The notes under the pieces were generated by a model. The model was not told where the DNA came from and did not search any database. It worked only from the letters and a program-made list of their open reading frames with translations. From a virus, in IMG/VR virus record IMGVR_UViG_3300031773_000036, positions 1-25,174 of that record: 25,174 nucleotides of DNA, one strand, 5' to 3'. Position numbers and translations under genes: made by a program. The first letter of the stretch is position 1. Each line of letters opens with the position of its first letter. Shown here in pieces: positions 1-6,983 of the stretch.

Positions 1-73
1 ACGAGATACACGCTCACGGATTCAATACTCACGGAGCAAGAAAGGGAAGAGATTCAGTCAAGAATGGAATCCA
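1..73. repeat. Terminal direct repeat, left copy
   Basis: These 73 bases are identical to the last 73 bases of the window. The reading frame of the large terminase passes through the repeat and stays open when the right end is joined to the left end, so the repeat marks a circular or circularly permuted molecule rather than two gene copies. It may be only the assembler's overlap and need not be the physical phage end. Confidence 0.95.
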
Positions 74-278
74 ATTCCTCCATTCGAGACCGCTTCTTGT
101 CACGGCTCGGAGTGTGAACCTTATCCGGGAGCTACGCAATTACAAATGGAAGGAAGACAAGAACGGCAAGCAACTGAATGAACCCGTCGACAACTTCAAC
201 CACGCCATCGATGCGATGCGGTACGCGATCACATTTAACCAAACGAACCCGAACTTCGGCTCTTATGCTATCGGATAG
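1..278 (+). CDS. terL: Terminase large subunit, C-terminal part (continues from 24225)
   Basis: This is the C-terminal end of the large terminase that starts at 24225 and runs off the right edge. Reading in frame from base 3 gives EIHAHGFNTHGARKGR onward to a TAG at 276-278. Joined across the 73-base overlap, the protein is 384 residues. The last third of such proteins is an RNase H-fold nuclease that cuts concatemeric DNA during packaging. The motif HAIDAMRYAI near the end matches the conserved Asp/Arg/Tyr-containing C-terminal motif of that nuclease. No stop interrupts the joined frame. An A-rich stretch and promoter follow directly. The identity is secure because ATPase and nuclease motifs are present in the other part. 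Confidence 0.93.
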   Translation, partial: EIHAHGFNTHGARKGRDSVKNGIQFLHSRPLLVTARSVNLIRELRNYKWKEDKNGKQLNEPVDNFNHAIDAMRYAITFNQTNPNFGSYAIG

Positions 279-310
279 AAAAGAAAAAACAAAAAAAATT
301 CGTTTTAGGG

Positions 311-340
311 TTGGATAACTAAAAGAATTGCGTATCTTTG
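311..340 (+). promoter_or_regulatory. Bacteroidota-type promoter P1
   Basis: A -33 TTG at 311-313 is separated by exactly 19 bases from TATCTTTG at 333-340, which matches the Bacteroidota -7 consensus TAnnTTTG. An A-rich tract (about 279-300) lies just upstream. The element matches 18816-18845 at 25 of 30 positions, including the shared blocks TTGGATAAC and TTGCGTATCTTT. It would drive the gene at 368. Confidence 0.85.
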
Positions 341-367
341 AGACATCAAACGAAACAAAAGGAAACA

Positions 368-634
368 ATGCAACTCACATCACACCCAACAACAGGCGAC
401 CAAGTTAAAGGCTACACTTTGCGCGGAAGCAGAAAAACAGTAAACAAGCGCAGAGGTTTTGTAAGCTTTGATTTGTTGTTAGAAGATGAAAACGGCACAC
501 GCCGCGTTGCTGCCTACTACCCGCGAAAAATGCAAGTTGGCAATTTCCGAACGGAAATACACTTTCACGGCAACAAGGAATATCCAGCAACTTGGAACGA
601 CCAAGATTTGAACACAACAAAAACTGTTCGATAA
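368..634 (+). CDS. Small protein of unknown function in promoter unit 1
   Basis: This encodes an 88-residue basic, hydrophilic protein that I do not recognise. It starts MQLTSHPTTGD and has alternating polar and hydrophobic stretches (GFVSFDLLLEDENG) suggesting a small beta-rich fold; no membrane segment or cysteines are seen. The ATG at 368 is preferred over an upstream in-frame TTG at 338, because that TTG lies inside the -7 promoter box. The leader between box and ATG is A-rich with no real Shine-Dalgarno, as is usual in Bacteroidota. The gene has its own promoter and a strong terminator, so it is probably transcribed alone. Leucine codons are mostly TTG/TTA (1 of 6 is CTC), unlike the CTC-rich terminase genes, hinting at a different history. 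A host-takeover or regulatory role is only a guess. Confidence 0.75.
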   Translation: MQLTSHPTTGDQVKGYTLRGSRKTVNKRRGFVSFDLLLEDENGTRRVAAYYPRKMQVGNFRTEIHFHGNKEYPATWNDQDLNTTKTVR

Positions 635-638
635 TGCA

Positions 639-662
639 AGCCCCTCACGGGGCTTTTTTTTT
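639..662 (+). terminator. Rho-independent terminator
   Basis: A GC-rich stem GCCCC (640-644) and GGGGC (649-653) with loop TCAC is followed by nine T residues (654-662). It lies five bases after the stop of the 368-634 gene and separates it from the structural genes. Confidence 0.93.
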
Positions 663-710
663 GCCCTAACTTTCCGCACGTAAGGAAACCAAAGAAAACG
701 AGTTATTAAA

Positions 711-1367
711 ATGATGGAACTCAAACTCCCGCACCGATGGTCGGATCTCTCACTCGGAGAACTCCAAGTCATGATGACAACAGAGAACCCCCTGGAGAAG
801 ATATCCATCTGCTCGGGGCAATCGGTAGAGAAGCTCCGTTCGATGCCTCAGAAGCTCATAGAAGCCGCCTCAGCGCATCTCGACAATCTACTCACCCAAG
901 AGACCGCACGACATGAGAAGGTCGTTGAAATCGACGGAAAACGATTCGGCTTCATTCCGAATTGGGATGAGTTCACAGCGGGCGAATGGATCGACATGGA
1001 AAACCACCTCGAGGACTTCTGGAAGAACGCCCACAAAATTACCGCTCTTCTCTATCGGGAAGTGACTTACGAACTCGGGGATAAATACGAGGTCAAGAAG
1101 TACACCGCCAAAGAAGATGCAAGCATATTCGAAGAGATGGGAGCGGACTTGATATCGGGCATGCTGCTTTTTTTTTGGACTTCCAGAAATCAACTGCTTC
1201 ACGATATGCAGTTCTCTTTACTGGAGGTGGCGGACAAAGCGATCCAGTCGGTGAAAAATGGGGATGGTATCACCTCCTCTACGCCCTCTCCGGAGAAGAC
1301 ATCCTCAAGATGGACTCGATTACGGAACTCCCTGTTCAAGTCGTATTCCAGCACCTCAGCTATTTAA
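711..1367 (+). CDS. Tail assembly chaperone, zero-frame product
   Basis: This 218-residue product resembles the tail assembly chaperones of Bacteroidota siphoviruses, which keep the tape measure soluble while the tail tube forms. The N-terminus (LKLPHRWSDLSLGELQ) has the usual 'W-SD-LGE-Q' start, and the middle is acidic and helical (FIPNWDEFTAGEWIDMENHLEDF). The reading frame looks natural up to about residue 183 (QSVKN) and then turns into Ser/Thr/Arg-rich sequence to the stop at 1367. The natural continuation (WGWYHLLYALSGED) is in the -1 frame. That is the pattern of a recoded G/GT chaperone pair, or of one missing base in the assembly. ATG at 711 is followed by a second ATG at 714; either could start. 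It follows terminator 639-662, so its promoter is not obvious. Confidence 0.7.
   Translation: MMELKLPHRWSDLSLGELQVMMTTENPLEKISICSGQSVEKLRSMPQKLIEAASAHLDNLLTQETARHEKVVEIDGKRFGFIPNWDEFTAGEWIDMENHLEDFWKNAHKITALLYREVTYELGDKYEVKKYTAKEDASIFEEMGADLISGMLLFFWTSRNQLLHDMQFSLLEVADKAIQSVKNGDGITSSTPSPEKTSSRWTRLRNSLFKSYSSTSAI
1168..1259 (+). other. Candidate -1 recoding window in the tail chaperone gene
   Basis: Two homopolymers could allow a -1 shift: nine T at 1168-1176 (read CTT TTT TTT TGG in frame 0) and five A at 1254-1258 (read GTG AAA AAT GGG). Frame 0 still looks coding between them, so the second site fits better; shifting there gives ..QSVKN/K-WGWYHLL... The A5 site is not a perfect X XXY YYZ heptamer, so a one-base assembly error remains possible. 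Confidence 0.5.
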
Positions 1368-1396
1368 AAGATAGAAGCTCACATGATCACGTTTAA
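1259..1396 (+). CDS. Tail assembly chaperone, -1 frame extension
   Basis: Starting at TGG 1259-1261 this frame encodes about 45 residues, WGWYHLLYALSGEDILKM and then a DSITELP motif and a helical end, to TAA at 1394-1396. It has no plausible start of its own and reads like the conserved C-terminal piece of Bacteroidota tail chaperones. It is therefore expected as the end of a fusion of about 228 residues made by a -1 shift from the frame that starts at 711. It overlaps the start of the next gene (1383) by 14 bases. If the shift is not real, the alternative is a missing A in the 1254-1258 run. Confidence 0.6.
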   Translation, partial: WGWYHLLYALSGEDILKMDSITELPVQVVFQHLSYLKDRSSHDHV

Positions 1397-3836
1397 TAAC
1401 ATCGTCGAAAGGTTTGAAGACTTCGCGACGAGTCACTTCTTCATTAAATCATTCTCTTTCGGTTCTCCGGATGATGTCGACCTCGCGAAATTTACCGAGT
1501 TCCCGCTCATGCATTTGGTCTACACCGGGGCAACGTATGACAGCGGAACCAAGACGTATAACATCGAGGTATATATCTTGGACGTACCCGCAGATAAGAA
1601 CGATAAGGTAGAACGACAAAGGGAGGTCGTATCCGATGCGGAGCAATGCGCGGAAGATATCATTGCCGATATCCGCATGGGTGGCAATATCTTCACGTTT
1701 GCCCAGGATTATGAAGTCGTAAACGCGACAACAACCCCACTTGAAGAAGAGACCAAGAACGTACTCTCGGGAGTGCTCTTGGATTTGTCCGTTGCTATCC
1801 CTTACGAATGGGACGCTTGCAACGCTCCCATCGACGGAGTATCTCCCGAAGGCGGAACCGAACCGTCCTACGCTCGAAGGGGATTCCTTCGGATGCTTGA
1901 GATTGACGGAACGCCCGATATCTTATCCGTTCGCACGATCAAAGTAACCAACGGCACTTTGACCGATGATGGGGACGGGGTTGTGACGCTTGACACGGGA
2001 GGCGGAGGAGCTGAGACGCTGAACGATTTGACAGACGTTAATATCATTAACCCTTCACAGGGAAGCGTTATATCGTACAATACGGGCGTTCAAAAGTGGA
2101 TGGTCAACAACGGGCTTCAAGAGTTGCTTCAGAAGTTCAAAGCGAGCGCAACGGGTGCTCAGATGTATGACACCCTCAACGATACAACGAAGGGTTATAT
2201 CGATATCCTCGCAGCGAGTGCAACGATGAAAGTCAACCATTCGGGACTGACCATAAGCGAAGCAAGTCCAGGAGTTATGTCGTTCTCGGTGGCAGCGGGT
2301 ACCGAAGGGAACGAAGTCGAGTTTGAAGCTATGACCATCGAGGGAAGCGACGCTGTTTCCACGGTTGCCGATATCAACTTCAAGCAAGGCTCGCTGACGT
2401 ATTGGGAAAACTCCACGGGTAAGATTTGGCTCCGTGCTCCCAACGCGGGAAACATCACTGTTCTTCTTCCAAGCTCGGGCGGTACGCTTGCACTCACAAC
2501 CGACATCCCGAGCGTTCCTGTTGACTCGGTAAACGGTCAAACGGGTGTTGTTGTATTGGATACGGGAGACATTGACGAGAACGGCAATCTGTACTATACA
2601 GAGGCACGGGTTGCAGCGAATAGCGCAGTTGTAGCGAATACGGAAAAGGTTGGAATCACTGCCCAACAGGCTTCAGACATTACAGCCAATAATGCGAAGA
2701 TTGCAACAGTCGCGGATGATACTTCACCACAGCTCGGAGGCAACCTTGATGTGCAAGCCCGAGAGATAGACACGTCCACAACGAACGGAAATATCATTTT
2801 AACCCCTAATGGAACGGGGGTCTTGGAAGTAAAGGGAGACACAAACGATGGAGCAATTCAACTCAATTGCAACCAAAATTCGCACGGTGTTAAAATACAA
2901 TCTCCTCCTCATTCAGCGGGCGCGACATACACGCTTGTTCTTCCGGATGACACAGGAACGAACGGACAAGCCTTAACAACTAACGGATCGGGAGTTCTTT
3001 CGTTTGCAGATGTAAGCAACAACGCGGGCACAGTTACAAGCGTAGCAACTGGCACAGGATTAACAGGGGGCACAATTACGGGAAGCGGTACGATTGCGCT
3101 TGCAGACACAGCGGTCACCGCGGCATCATACACGAACGCTGATATAACCGTAGACGCGCAGGGAAGGATTACAGCGGCAGCAAACGGAAGCGCGGGAGGT
3201 GTCACGGCTGTGAATAGCTTAACGGGCGGCTTGACAATTGCGGCAGGTGCAAACGTGACTATATCCGACAATGGTAGCGACACAATTACAATTGCGAGCA
3301 GCGGAGGCGGTGGCGGTGGAATAACAGCTGTAACAGGGACAGCACCGATCACAAGCAGCGGAGGCAATACTCCTGACATTGCAATCACGGCAGCGACAAC
3401 AAGCGCAGCGGGTTCAATGAGTAGTGCAGACAAAACCAAGATTGATGACATTACTACGAACTACGCAACAAACGCGCTTAACACGGGGCAAAATATATTG
3501 ATGACTGCGACAATATCCGTTGCAGATGACAAGATTGTTGATGTGATGGGTGATGCCTTAGCCGCGAGGGATAACGCGAATTCAAAAAAGCTCATTGGTT
3601 TTCATACAGGAAGTAATGAGGTTGTTTTGCAAGGGATGGTCGACGCAGGTGCGGCAATTAGCGGATCGGCTGCGGGCGCACCTCTTTGGCTTGGCGCATC
3701 GGGTACATTTAGCGCAACAGCACCAACAACAGCAGACGAATACTCAAGGGTTGTCGGTTACTATATTGGCGCGATTGGTTCAGCATACGCAGTTTACTTC
3801 GACCCTTCGAAAGATTGGGTGCAAATAGATTCATAA
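1383..3836 (+). CDS. Tail fibre-like protein with N-terminal tail-completion-like domain
   Basis: The protein has 817 residues and two unlike parts. Residues 1-150 (MITFNNIVERFEDFATSH to the Cys in EWDACNAP) form a compact alpha/beta domain like the separate tail-completion or neck-type proteins of other Bacteroidota phages. From about residue 190 the sequence becomes Gly/Ser/Thr/Ala-rich fibre. It carries motifs common in phage fibres: TVTSVATGTGLTGG about residue 550, ITVDAQGRITAA about 590-602, a poly-Gly hinge about 640, and AAGSMSSADKTKIDDI about 675. The end (VVGYYIGAIGSAYAVYFD) looks like a small capping domain. The start ATG lies 16 bases downstream of the chaperone zero-frame stop. 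Codon choice drifts after about 2620 to ACA/GCA/GCG and few CTC, which suggests exchange of the distal fibre. Likely role: a virion fibre or shaft for host binding. Confidence 0.72.
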   Translation: MITFNNIVERFEDFATSHFFIKSFSFGSPDDVDLAKFTEFPLMHLVYTGATYDSGTKTYNIEVYILDVPADKNDKVERQREVVSDAEQCAEDIIADIRMGGNIFTFAQDYEVVNATTTPLEEETKNVLSGVLLDLSVAIPYEWDACNAPIDGVSPEGGTEPSYARRGFLRMLEIDGTPDILSVRTIKVTNGTLTDDGDGVVTLDTGGGGAETLNDLTDVNIINPSQGSVISYNTGVQKWMVNNGLQELLQKFKASATGAQMYDTLNDTTKGYIDILAASATMKVNHSGLTISEASPGVMSFSVAAGTEGNEVEFEAMTIEGSDAVSTVADINFKQGSLTYWENSTGKIWLRAPNAGNITVLLPSSGGTLALTTDIPSVPVDSVNGQTGVVVLDTGDIDENGNLYYTEARVAANSAVVANTEKVGITAQQASDITANNAKIATVADDTSPQLGGNLDVQAREIDTSTTNGNIILTPNGTGVLEVKGDTNDGAIQLNCNQNSHGVKIQSPPHSAGATYTLVLPDDTGTNGQALTTNGSGVLSFADVSNNAGTVTSVATGTGLTGGTITGSGTIALADTAVTAASYTNADITVDAQGRITAAANGSAGGVTAVNSLTGGLTIAAGANVTISDNGSDTITIASSGGGGGGITAVTGTAPITSSGGNTPDIAITAATTSAAGSMSSADKTKIDDITTNYATNALNTGQNILMTATISVADDKIVDVMGDALAARDNANSKKLIGFHTGSNEVVLQGMVDAGAAISGSAAGAPLWLGASGTFSATAPTTADEYSRVVGYYIGAIGSAYAVYFDPSKDWVQIDS

Positions 3837-3837
3837 G

Positions 3838-4632
3838 ATGGGAGAAATATCAGGAGTCCCAACAGCGGACATTAATAACGTCGATGGGTTTTTCACCACG
3901 CAGGGCGGTGGCGGTACAGCCACAACCAGTCCGACTCTTAGCACGATGTCCGATATTTATGGAGCGGTTCAGACCGTAACCATTACCAACTATGCTTCAT
4001 ACACGCAGCCAACGGTCAACGCTTCTGTGTTTATTGGAGCGACGGAAATTGTAAGCAACGCGAATATAACTGAGAGCAATGGCGTTTTAACGTGGACGGA
4101 TACAAACGCCAGCACCTCGACCAGAACCGTAAAAGTGCGGGTGCAGGAGTTTGGCGATTTCGTACAATCCGCAGAGGTCACAGGCACTTATAATAAACTC
4201 ACAGCAACTTTCCGATATTTTAAATGTGTAGGTGTTGATTCATCAGGCAATGCGAGTAGCTTGCACATGGGAATAAGGGATTGGAGATATACAAGCAGCG
4301 GCACAGATTACCCGAGCGATATGACAGCCGACAACGTACCAAGTCCATTCGTTGCGAGTGCGGGTCATACTTTTAGCAGTTATTCACCTTATAAGGCTTT
4401 TGACTCTTCTGCCTCAACGTGGTGGTGGTCACTTACAACCTCAACCGCAAACAATTATTTAATAATTGACATGGGTGCAAGCTACACAATGGCTAGCGGC
4501 ACTATTCGATTTTATAGTGGTTCAAGTATTCGATACGTCACCATTAGCGGAAGCACGGACGGCACAAATTACACAGTGATCAATGACACTTTACAGATTG
4601 ACTTAACAAACTCAGACATGGATATAATCTAA
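3838..4632 (+). CDS. Putative receptor-binding protein with discoidin-like C-terminal domain
   Basis: This 264-residue protein begins one base after the fibre stop. Its N-terminus (MGEISGVPTADINNVDG) resembles the short virion-attachment motifs of other phage fibre proteins. Residues about 35-120 look like an Ig-like beta domain. Residues about 124-256 resemble an F5/8 type C (discoidin, galactose-binding) fold: YKAFDSSASTWWWS, then NNYLIIDMGASYTM, then IRFYSGSSIRYVTISGS and a DGTNYTVI end. Such domains bind glycans, so the likely role is recognition of surface polysaccharide. It lies between the fibre and two tiny genes and shares the ACA-rich, CTC-poor codon use of the distal fibre. The domain assignment is from motif pattern only. 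Confidence 0.65.
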   Translation: MGEISGVPTADINNVDGFFTTQGGGGTATTSPTLSTMSDIYGAVQTVTITNYASYTQPTVNASVFIGATEIVSNANITESNGVLTWTDTNASTSTRTVKVRVQEFGDFVQSAEVTGTYNKLTATFRYFKCVGVDSSGNASSLHMGIRDWRYTSSGTDYPSDMTADNVPSPFVASAGHTFSSYSPYKAFDSSASTWWWSLTTSTANNYLIIDMGASYTMASGTIRFYSGSSIRYVTISGSTDGTNYTVINDTLQIDLTNSDMDII

Positions 4633-4811
4633 TGCAATACACTCAAGAACAAATCACAGCGGTTGTTGCGGTCACAGGCGCGGAGCTTTTTATTAATCAC
4701 GTGCTAGGCATATACTGCGAAGCGGTTTTTGTTGGGATGCAATTAAGCCACGACGCGGACGGATTAACAGAAGAGGATATTGCGGCAATTCAAAGTTTGA
4801 TGCCGTCATGA
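4632..4811 (+). CDS. Small hypothetical protein
   Basis: A 59-residue protein (MQYTQEQITAVVAVTGAELF...), overlapping its neighbours as TAATG at the start and ATGA at the end, which strongly suggests a coupled, real gene. It has a hydrophobic middle (ELFINHVLGIYCEAVFVG) and an acidic end with a LTEEDIAAIQSLMPS helix. No known domain is recognised. Its place beside the receptor-binding genes and its similar codon use (TTA/CTA/TTG leucines, no CTC) suggest it moves with them, perhaps as a fibre chaperone or small accessory protein; that role is a guess. Confidence 0.65.
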   Translation: MQYTQEQITAVVAVTGAELFINHVLGIYCEAVFVGMQLSHDADGLTEEDIAAIQSLMPS

Positions 4812-5170
4812 AAGCAATCAAAATTCTGTTTCTTGTAGTCCTCGCAATTGTAGCGATCCCCGTCGGGATTGTTTACTCGTTTGGTGAGTCGCTTTACTTT
4901 ATCGCCTCAGATATCCTCAAAAGCATTTGGAGGGCTATATACGACTTCTTTCGTGACGTGTCGATAATTGTATCGGTCACCGCATCAAAGTTCCTCAATC
5001 GGCTTCTAATGGATTCGGGCATACCTTTTGGGAATCATTCCGTTTCGGCTGTCCTGGGAGCCAACCAACGAGAGAACACTCTAACCGGTCTCGGGTTGTG
5101 GCTTACTTTGTTACTCAACAGCATTGAAGAGAACCATTGCCGCAAGGCATCCGAACGCGCAGGGATATGA
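4808..5170 (+). CDS. Small membrane protein of unknown function
   Basis: A 120-residue protein with an N-terminal hydrophobic segment at residues 4-25 (KILFLVVLAIVAIPVGIVYS), probably a membrane anchor or signal, and a second amphipathic stretch at about 33-65. The C-terminal half carries GNHSVSAVLGANQ and a LLLNSIEENHCRKA end, a pattern I associate with uncharacterised small proteins in Bacteroidota phage tail modules. It overlaps the upstream gene by ATGA and the downstream gene by ATGA. A role in membrane interaction during injection, or in lysis, is possible but nothing in the sequence proves it. Codon use returns here to the CTC/TCG-rich phage norm. Confidence 0.65.
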   Translation: MKAIKILFLVVLAIVAIPVGIVYSFGESLYFIASDILKSIWRAIYDFFRDVSIIVSVTASKFLNRLLMDSGIPFGNHSVSAVLGANQRENTLTGLGLWLTLLLNSIEENHCRKASERAGI

Positions 5171-5727
5171 GCAAAGTCAACGAGACACTCATCGCCTTCG
5201 CAGATGATATCCTCAAGAGTGCAAAGCGGCACCTCGGAGGACGTAGGATCGGAAAGAATAAGAATTACGGAGTCGCAACGGGTACTCTCAAGCGGTCACT
5301 CAATTACCGCGTCCGGGTACGTGGCAACGAGATTCGAGAGATCAGCTTCGGAGCCAAAGGCAAGGCGAAAAAATACGCTCCCTTTATTCATTTTGGAGTG
5401 AACGGCACCCGCAAGAATCAAGGGTCTCCCTTCACGTTTCGCAAGCAACCACCCTCCTCGGTATTTGTGAAGTGGATGAAAGCCAAAGGGATAAAGCTCA
5501 GAGATGAGAAGGGACGATTCAAGAAACGAACGGAGTCGAACATTCAATCGGCTGCTTTCCTCATGGCTCGAGCGGTCAAACGTAAGGGAATCGTAGGACT
5601 TCGGTTTTATGAGAAAGCATATACAGCCGTTTCCAAACGATACACGAAGAAACTCGGAGCAGCATTCGCGGAAGATATCGCGGGTAAATTCAAGGCAAAC
5701 CTCGGAAACATAACGATCAAGAACTAA
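5167..5727 (+). CDS. HK97 gp10-like tail-completion/neck protein
   Basis: The protein has 186 residues if started at the ATG that forms an ATGA overlap with the previous stop; an in-frame upstream ATG at 5137 lies inside the previous gene and is not preferred. It is very basic (many Lys/Arg, for example DEKGRFKKRTESN). It shows the layout of HK97-gp10 type head-tail proteins: an N-terminal helix, GTLKRSLNYRVRV, then YAPFIHFGVNGTRK, where these families place a conserved aromatic-rich 'Y...E/HFG' strand, then C-terminal helices ending KRYTKKLGAAFAEDIA. Such proteins sit at the neck and help join or close the tail. The family call is from pattern; confidence is moderate. Confidence 0.65.
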   Translation: MSKVNETLIAFADDILKSAKRHLGGRRIGKNKNYGVATGTLKRSLNYRVRVRGNEIREISFGAKGKAKKYAPFIHFGVNGTRKNQGSPFTFRKQPPSSVFVKWMKAKGIKLRDEKGRFKKRTESNIQSAAFLMARAVKRKGIVGLRFYEKAYTAVSKRYTKKLGAAFAEDIAGKFKANLGNITIKN

Positions 5728-6983
5728 TGGCTCAATTTGACGCAGCACCCTCAGAGAATTGGATACCCGCAGGAAGAAAGCTGGTCTTTACCCTTGTCCC
5801 GGATCAAGTCATTGACGATGATTTTCGTTATATCGTGCAAGTGGAAGAGAACGGGACGAACATCTCGAAGATTTACCTCACTCCGAATCCAGCGGATAAC
5901 GCGTTCTTTGATTTATCCGAAGTAATATCGGGGCGAGTTGAAGTTGATTCTTTGAAGTACAACACGACCTCAACGATTCACTCGTTGCATAACAAGATGT
6001 TCACTCGGTCAAACGACAATATGAAGAGATATCGCGTTCTCATCGGACACTGGGACGGCACTTCCGAAGAGTTAGCCGAAGACGCTTCTTCATATTATTA
6101 CCACTTCGACGGATACGAGCAACTTTCCCAAGGGTTAGACCCTTCGTTCTCGGATTATTACGGCACGAATGCAAATAAGAAAGTATGGTTGACGGATCGC
6201 ATACCCTCGAATAACGTCATCGAAGTAAGTGCAGGGATTGAAGATAATGGAGTTGCAGCGTTTATCAATAGCGATGACACCGGCTCCGCAATTGTCAACC
6301 TCACCATCAAAATTTATGACACTCTCGGGAGCTTGGAAACCACTTTGACTTACACGATCAACTCAACGAACGGAGGTCTCGTCCCTACCACCACATGGAG
6401 CGATTCTAACAACGACGCGAGCCTTTTGTATGCTTATGTATATCCGGCTTCGTTTGGTGCTCTCACAACGGCTCTGAATAACGTGGTGGAGGGTTGGGAT
6501 TATTACGATGTGATACCCGCTTCGACAGGAGGCCCGGTAGGCAATACGCTCCGCATCCGTAACAATTGCAGGAACACAAAGAACGAGCCTGTTCAATTGG
6601 GTTGGGCGAACACTCGGGGCGGGTGGGATTACCTCCGTTTTGACGGGAAGAAACAGAAGACCGTAACCCGCGAAGAGAAGACATACCGAAAGATAGTCGG
6701 GGATTATAGCGGAGCGCAATTCGAACTCGCTTCCAGTGCACGCCAAATTAAGCCGTATCAACTCGAGGCGAAAGAAACCTATCAACTCAACAGCGTTCTC
6801 ACCATTGAGGAGGTGACGTTGCTTCAATACTGCATGAGGTCGAAGAATGTCATGGCACGAATCGACGGGACTTGGGTTCCTGTAACCATCCAAACCAACT
6901 CGATGCAAATCGAAGAGGAGACGGTCTCGAAGGTGTTCATCACTTCGTTCAATGTAGAACTCGCACAAATTATCCGATGCTAA
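5727..6983 (+). CDS. Tail/baseplate structural protein
   Basis: This 418-residue protein has no enzyme motif and looks like a beta-rich virion component. The N-terminus (MAQFDAAPSENWIPAGRK, then a VPDQVIDDDFRYIVQVEENG strand pair) is of the type found in one conserved Bacteroidota phage tail protein that precedes the larger tail-tip protein, as it does here. The middle has aromatic-rich strands (ASSYYYHFDGYEQ) and a helix with WANTRGGWDYLRFDGKK; the C-terminus (KVFITSFNVELAQIIRC) ends in Cys. The start is coupled to the previous stop (TAATG). The next gene starts six bases before this stop. The role, likely at the distal tail or baseplate, is inferred from position between the gp10-like gene and the tail-tip and tape measure genes. 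Confidence 0.6.
   Translation: MAQFDAAPSENWIPAGRKLVFTLVPDQVIDDDFRYIVQVEENGTNISKIYLTPNPADNAFFDLSEVISGRVEVDSLKYNTTSTIHSLHNKMFTRSNDNMKRYRVLIGHWDGTSEELAEDASSYYYHFDGYEQLSQGLDPSFSDYYGTNANKKVWLTDRIPSNNVIEVSAGIEDNGVAAFINSDDTGSAIVNLTIKIYDTLGSLETTLTYTINSTNGGLVPTTTWSDSNNDASLLYAYVYPASFGALTTALNNVVEGWDYYDVIPASTGGPVGNTLRIRNNCRNTKNEPVQLGWANTRGGWDYLRFDGKKQKTVTREEKTYRKIVGDYSGAQFELASSARQIKPYQLEAKETYQLNSVLTIEEVTLLQYCMRSKNVMARIDGTWVPVTIQTNSMQIEEETVSKVFITSFNVELAQIIRC

Noticed and set aside
338-367. TTG start at 338 for the first small gene
   Set aside because: It lies within the -7 box of promoter P1; ATG 368 after an A-rich leader fits better.
666-673. TAACTTTC as a promoter for the structural genes
   Set aside because: It follows directly on the terminator T-run, ends in C rather than G, and has no TTG at the right distance.
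1175-1396. The -1 frame ORF as an independent gene
   Set aside because: It lacks a good start and its first part is not protein-like; the convincing part begins at 1259 and fits as an extension of the chaperone.
2055-2666. 203-residue reverse-strand ORF opposite the fibre gene
   Set aside because: It mirrors a confidently coding gene with no start signal or coupling, and all supported genes here are on the + strand.
2909-3451. 180-residue reverse-strand ORF of Val/Ala/Pro-rich sequence
   Set aside because: Low-complexity composition reflects the repetitive Ala/Thr codons of the fibre on the + strand.
6363-6968. 201-residue reverse-strand ORF opposite the baseplate gene
   Set aside because: The + strand gene fits conserved structural features and this frame has no recognisable domain.
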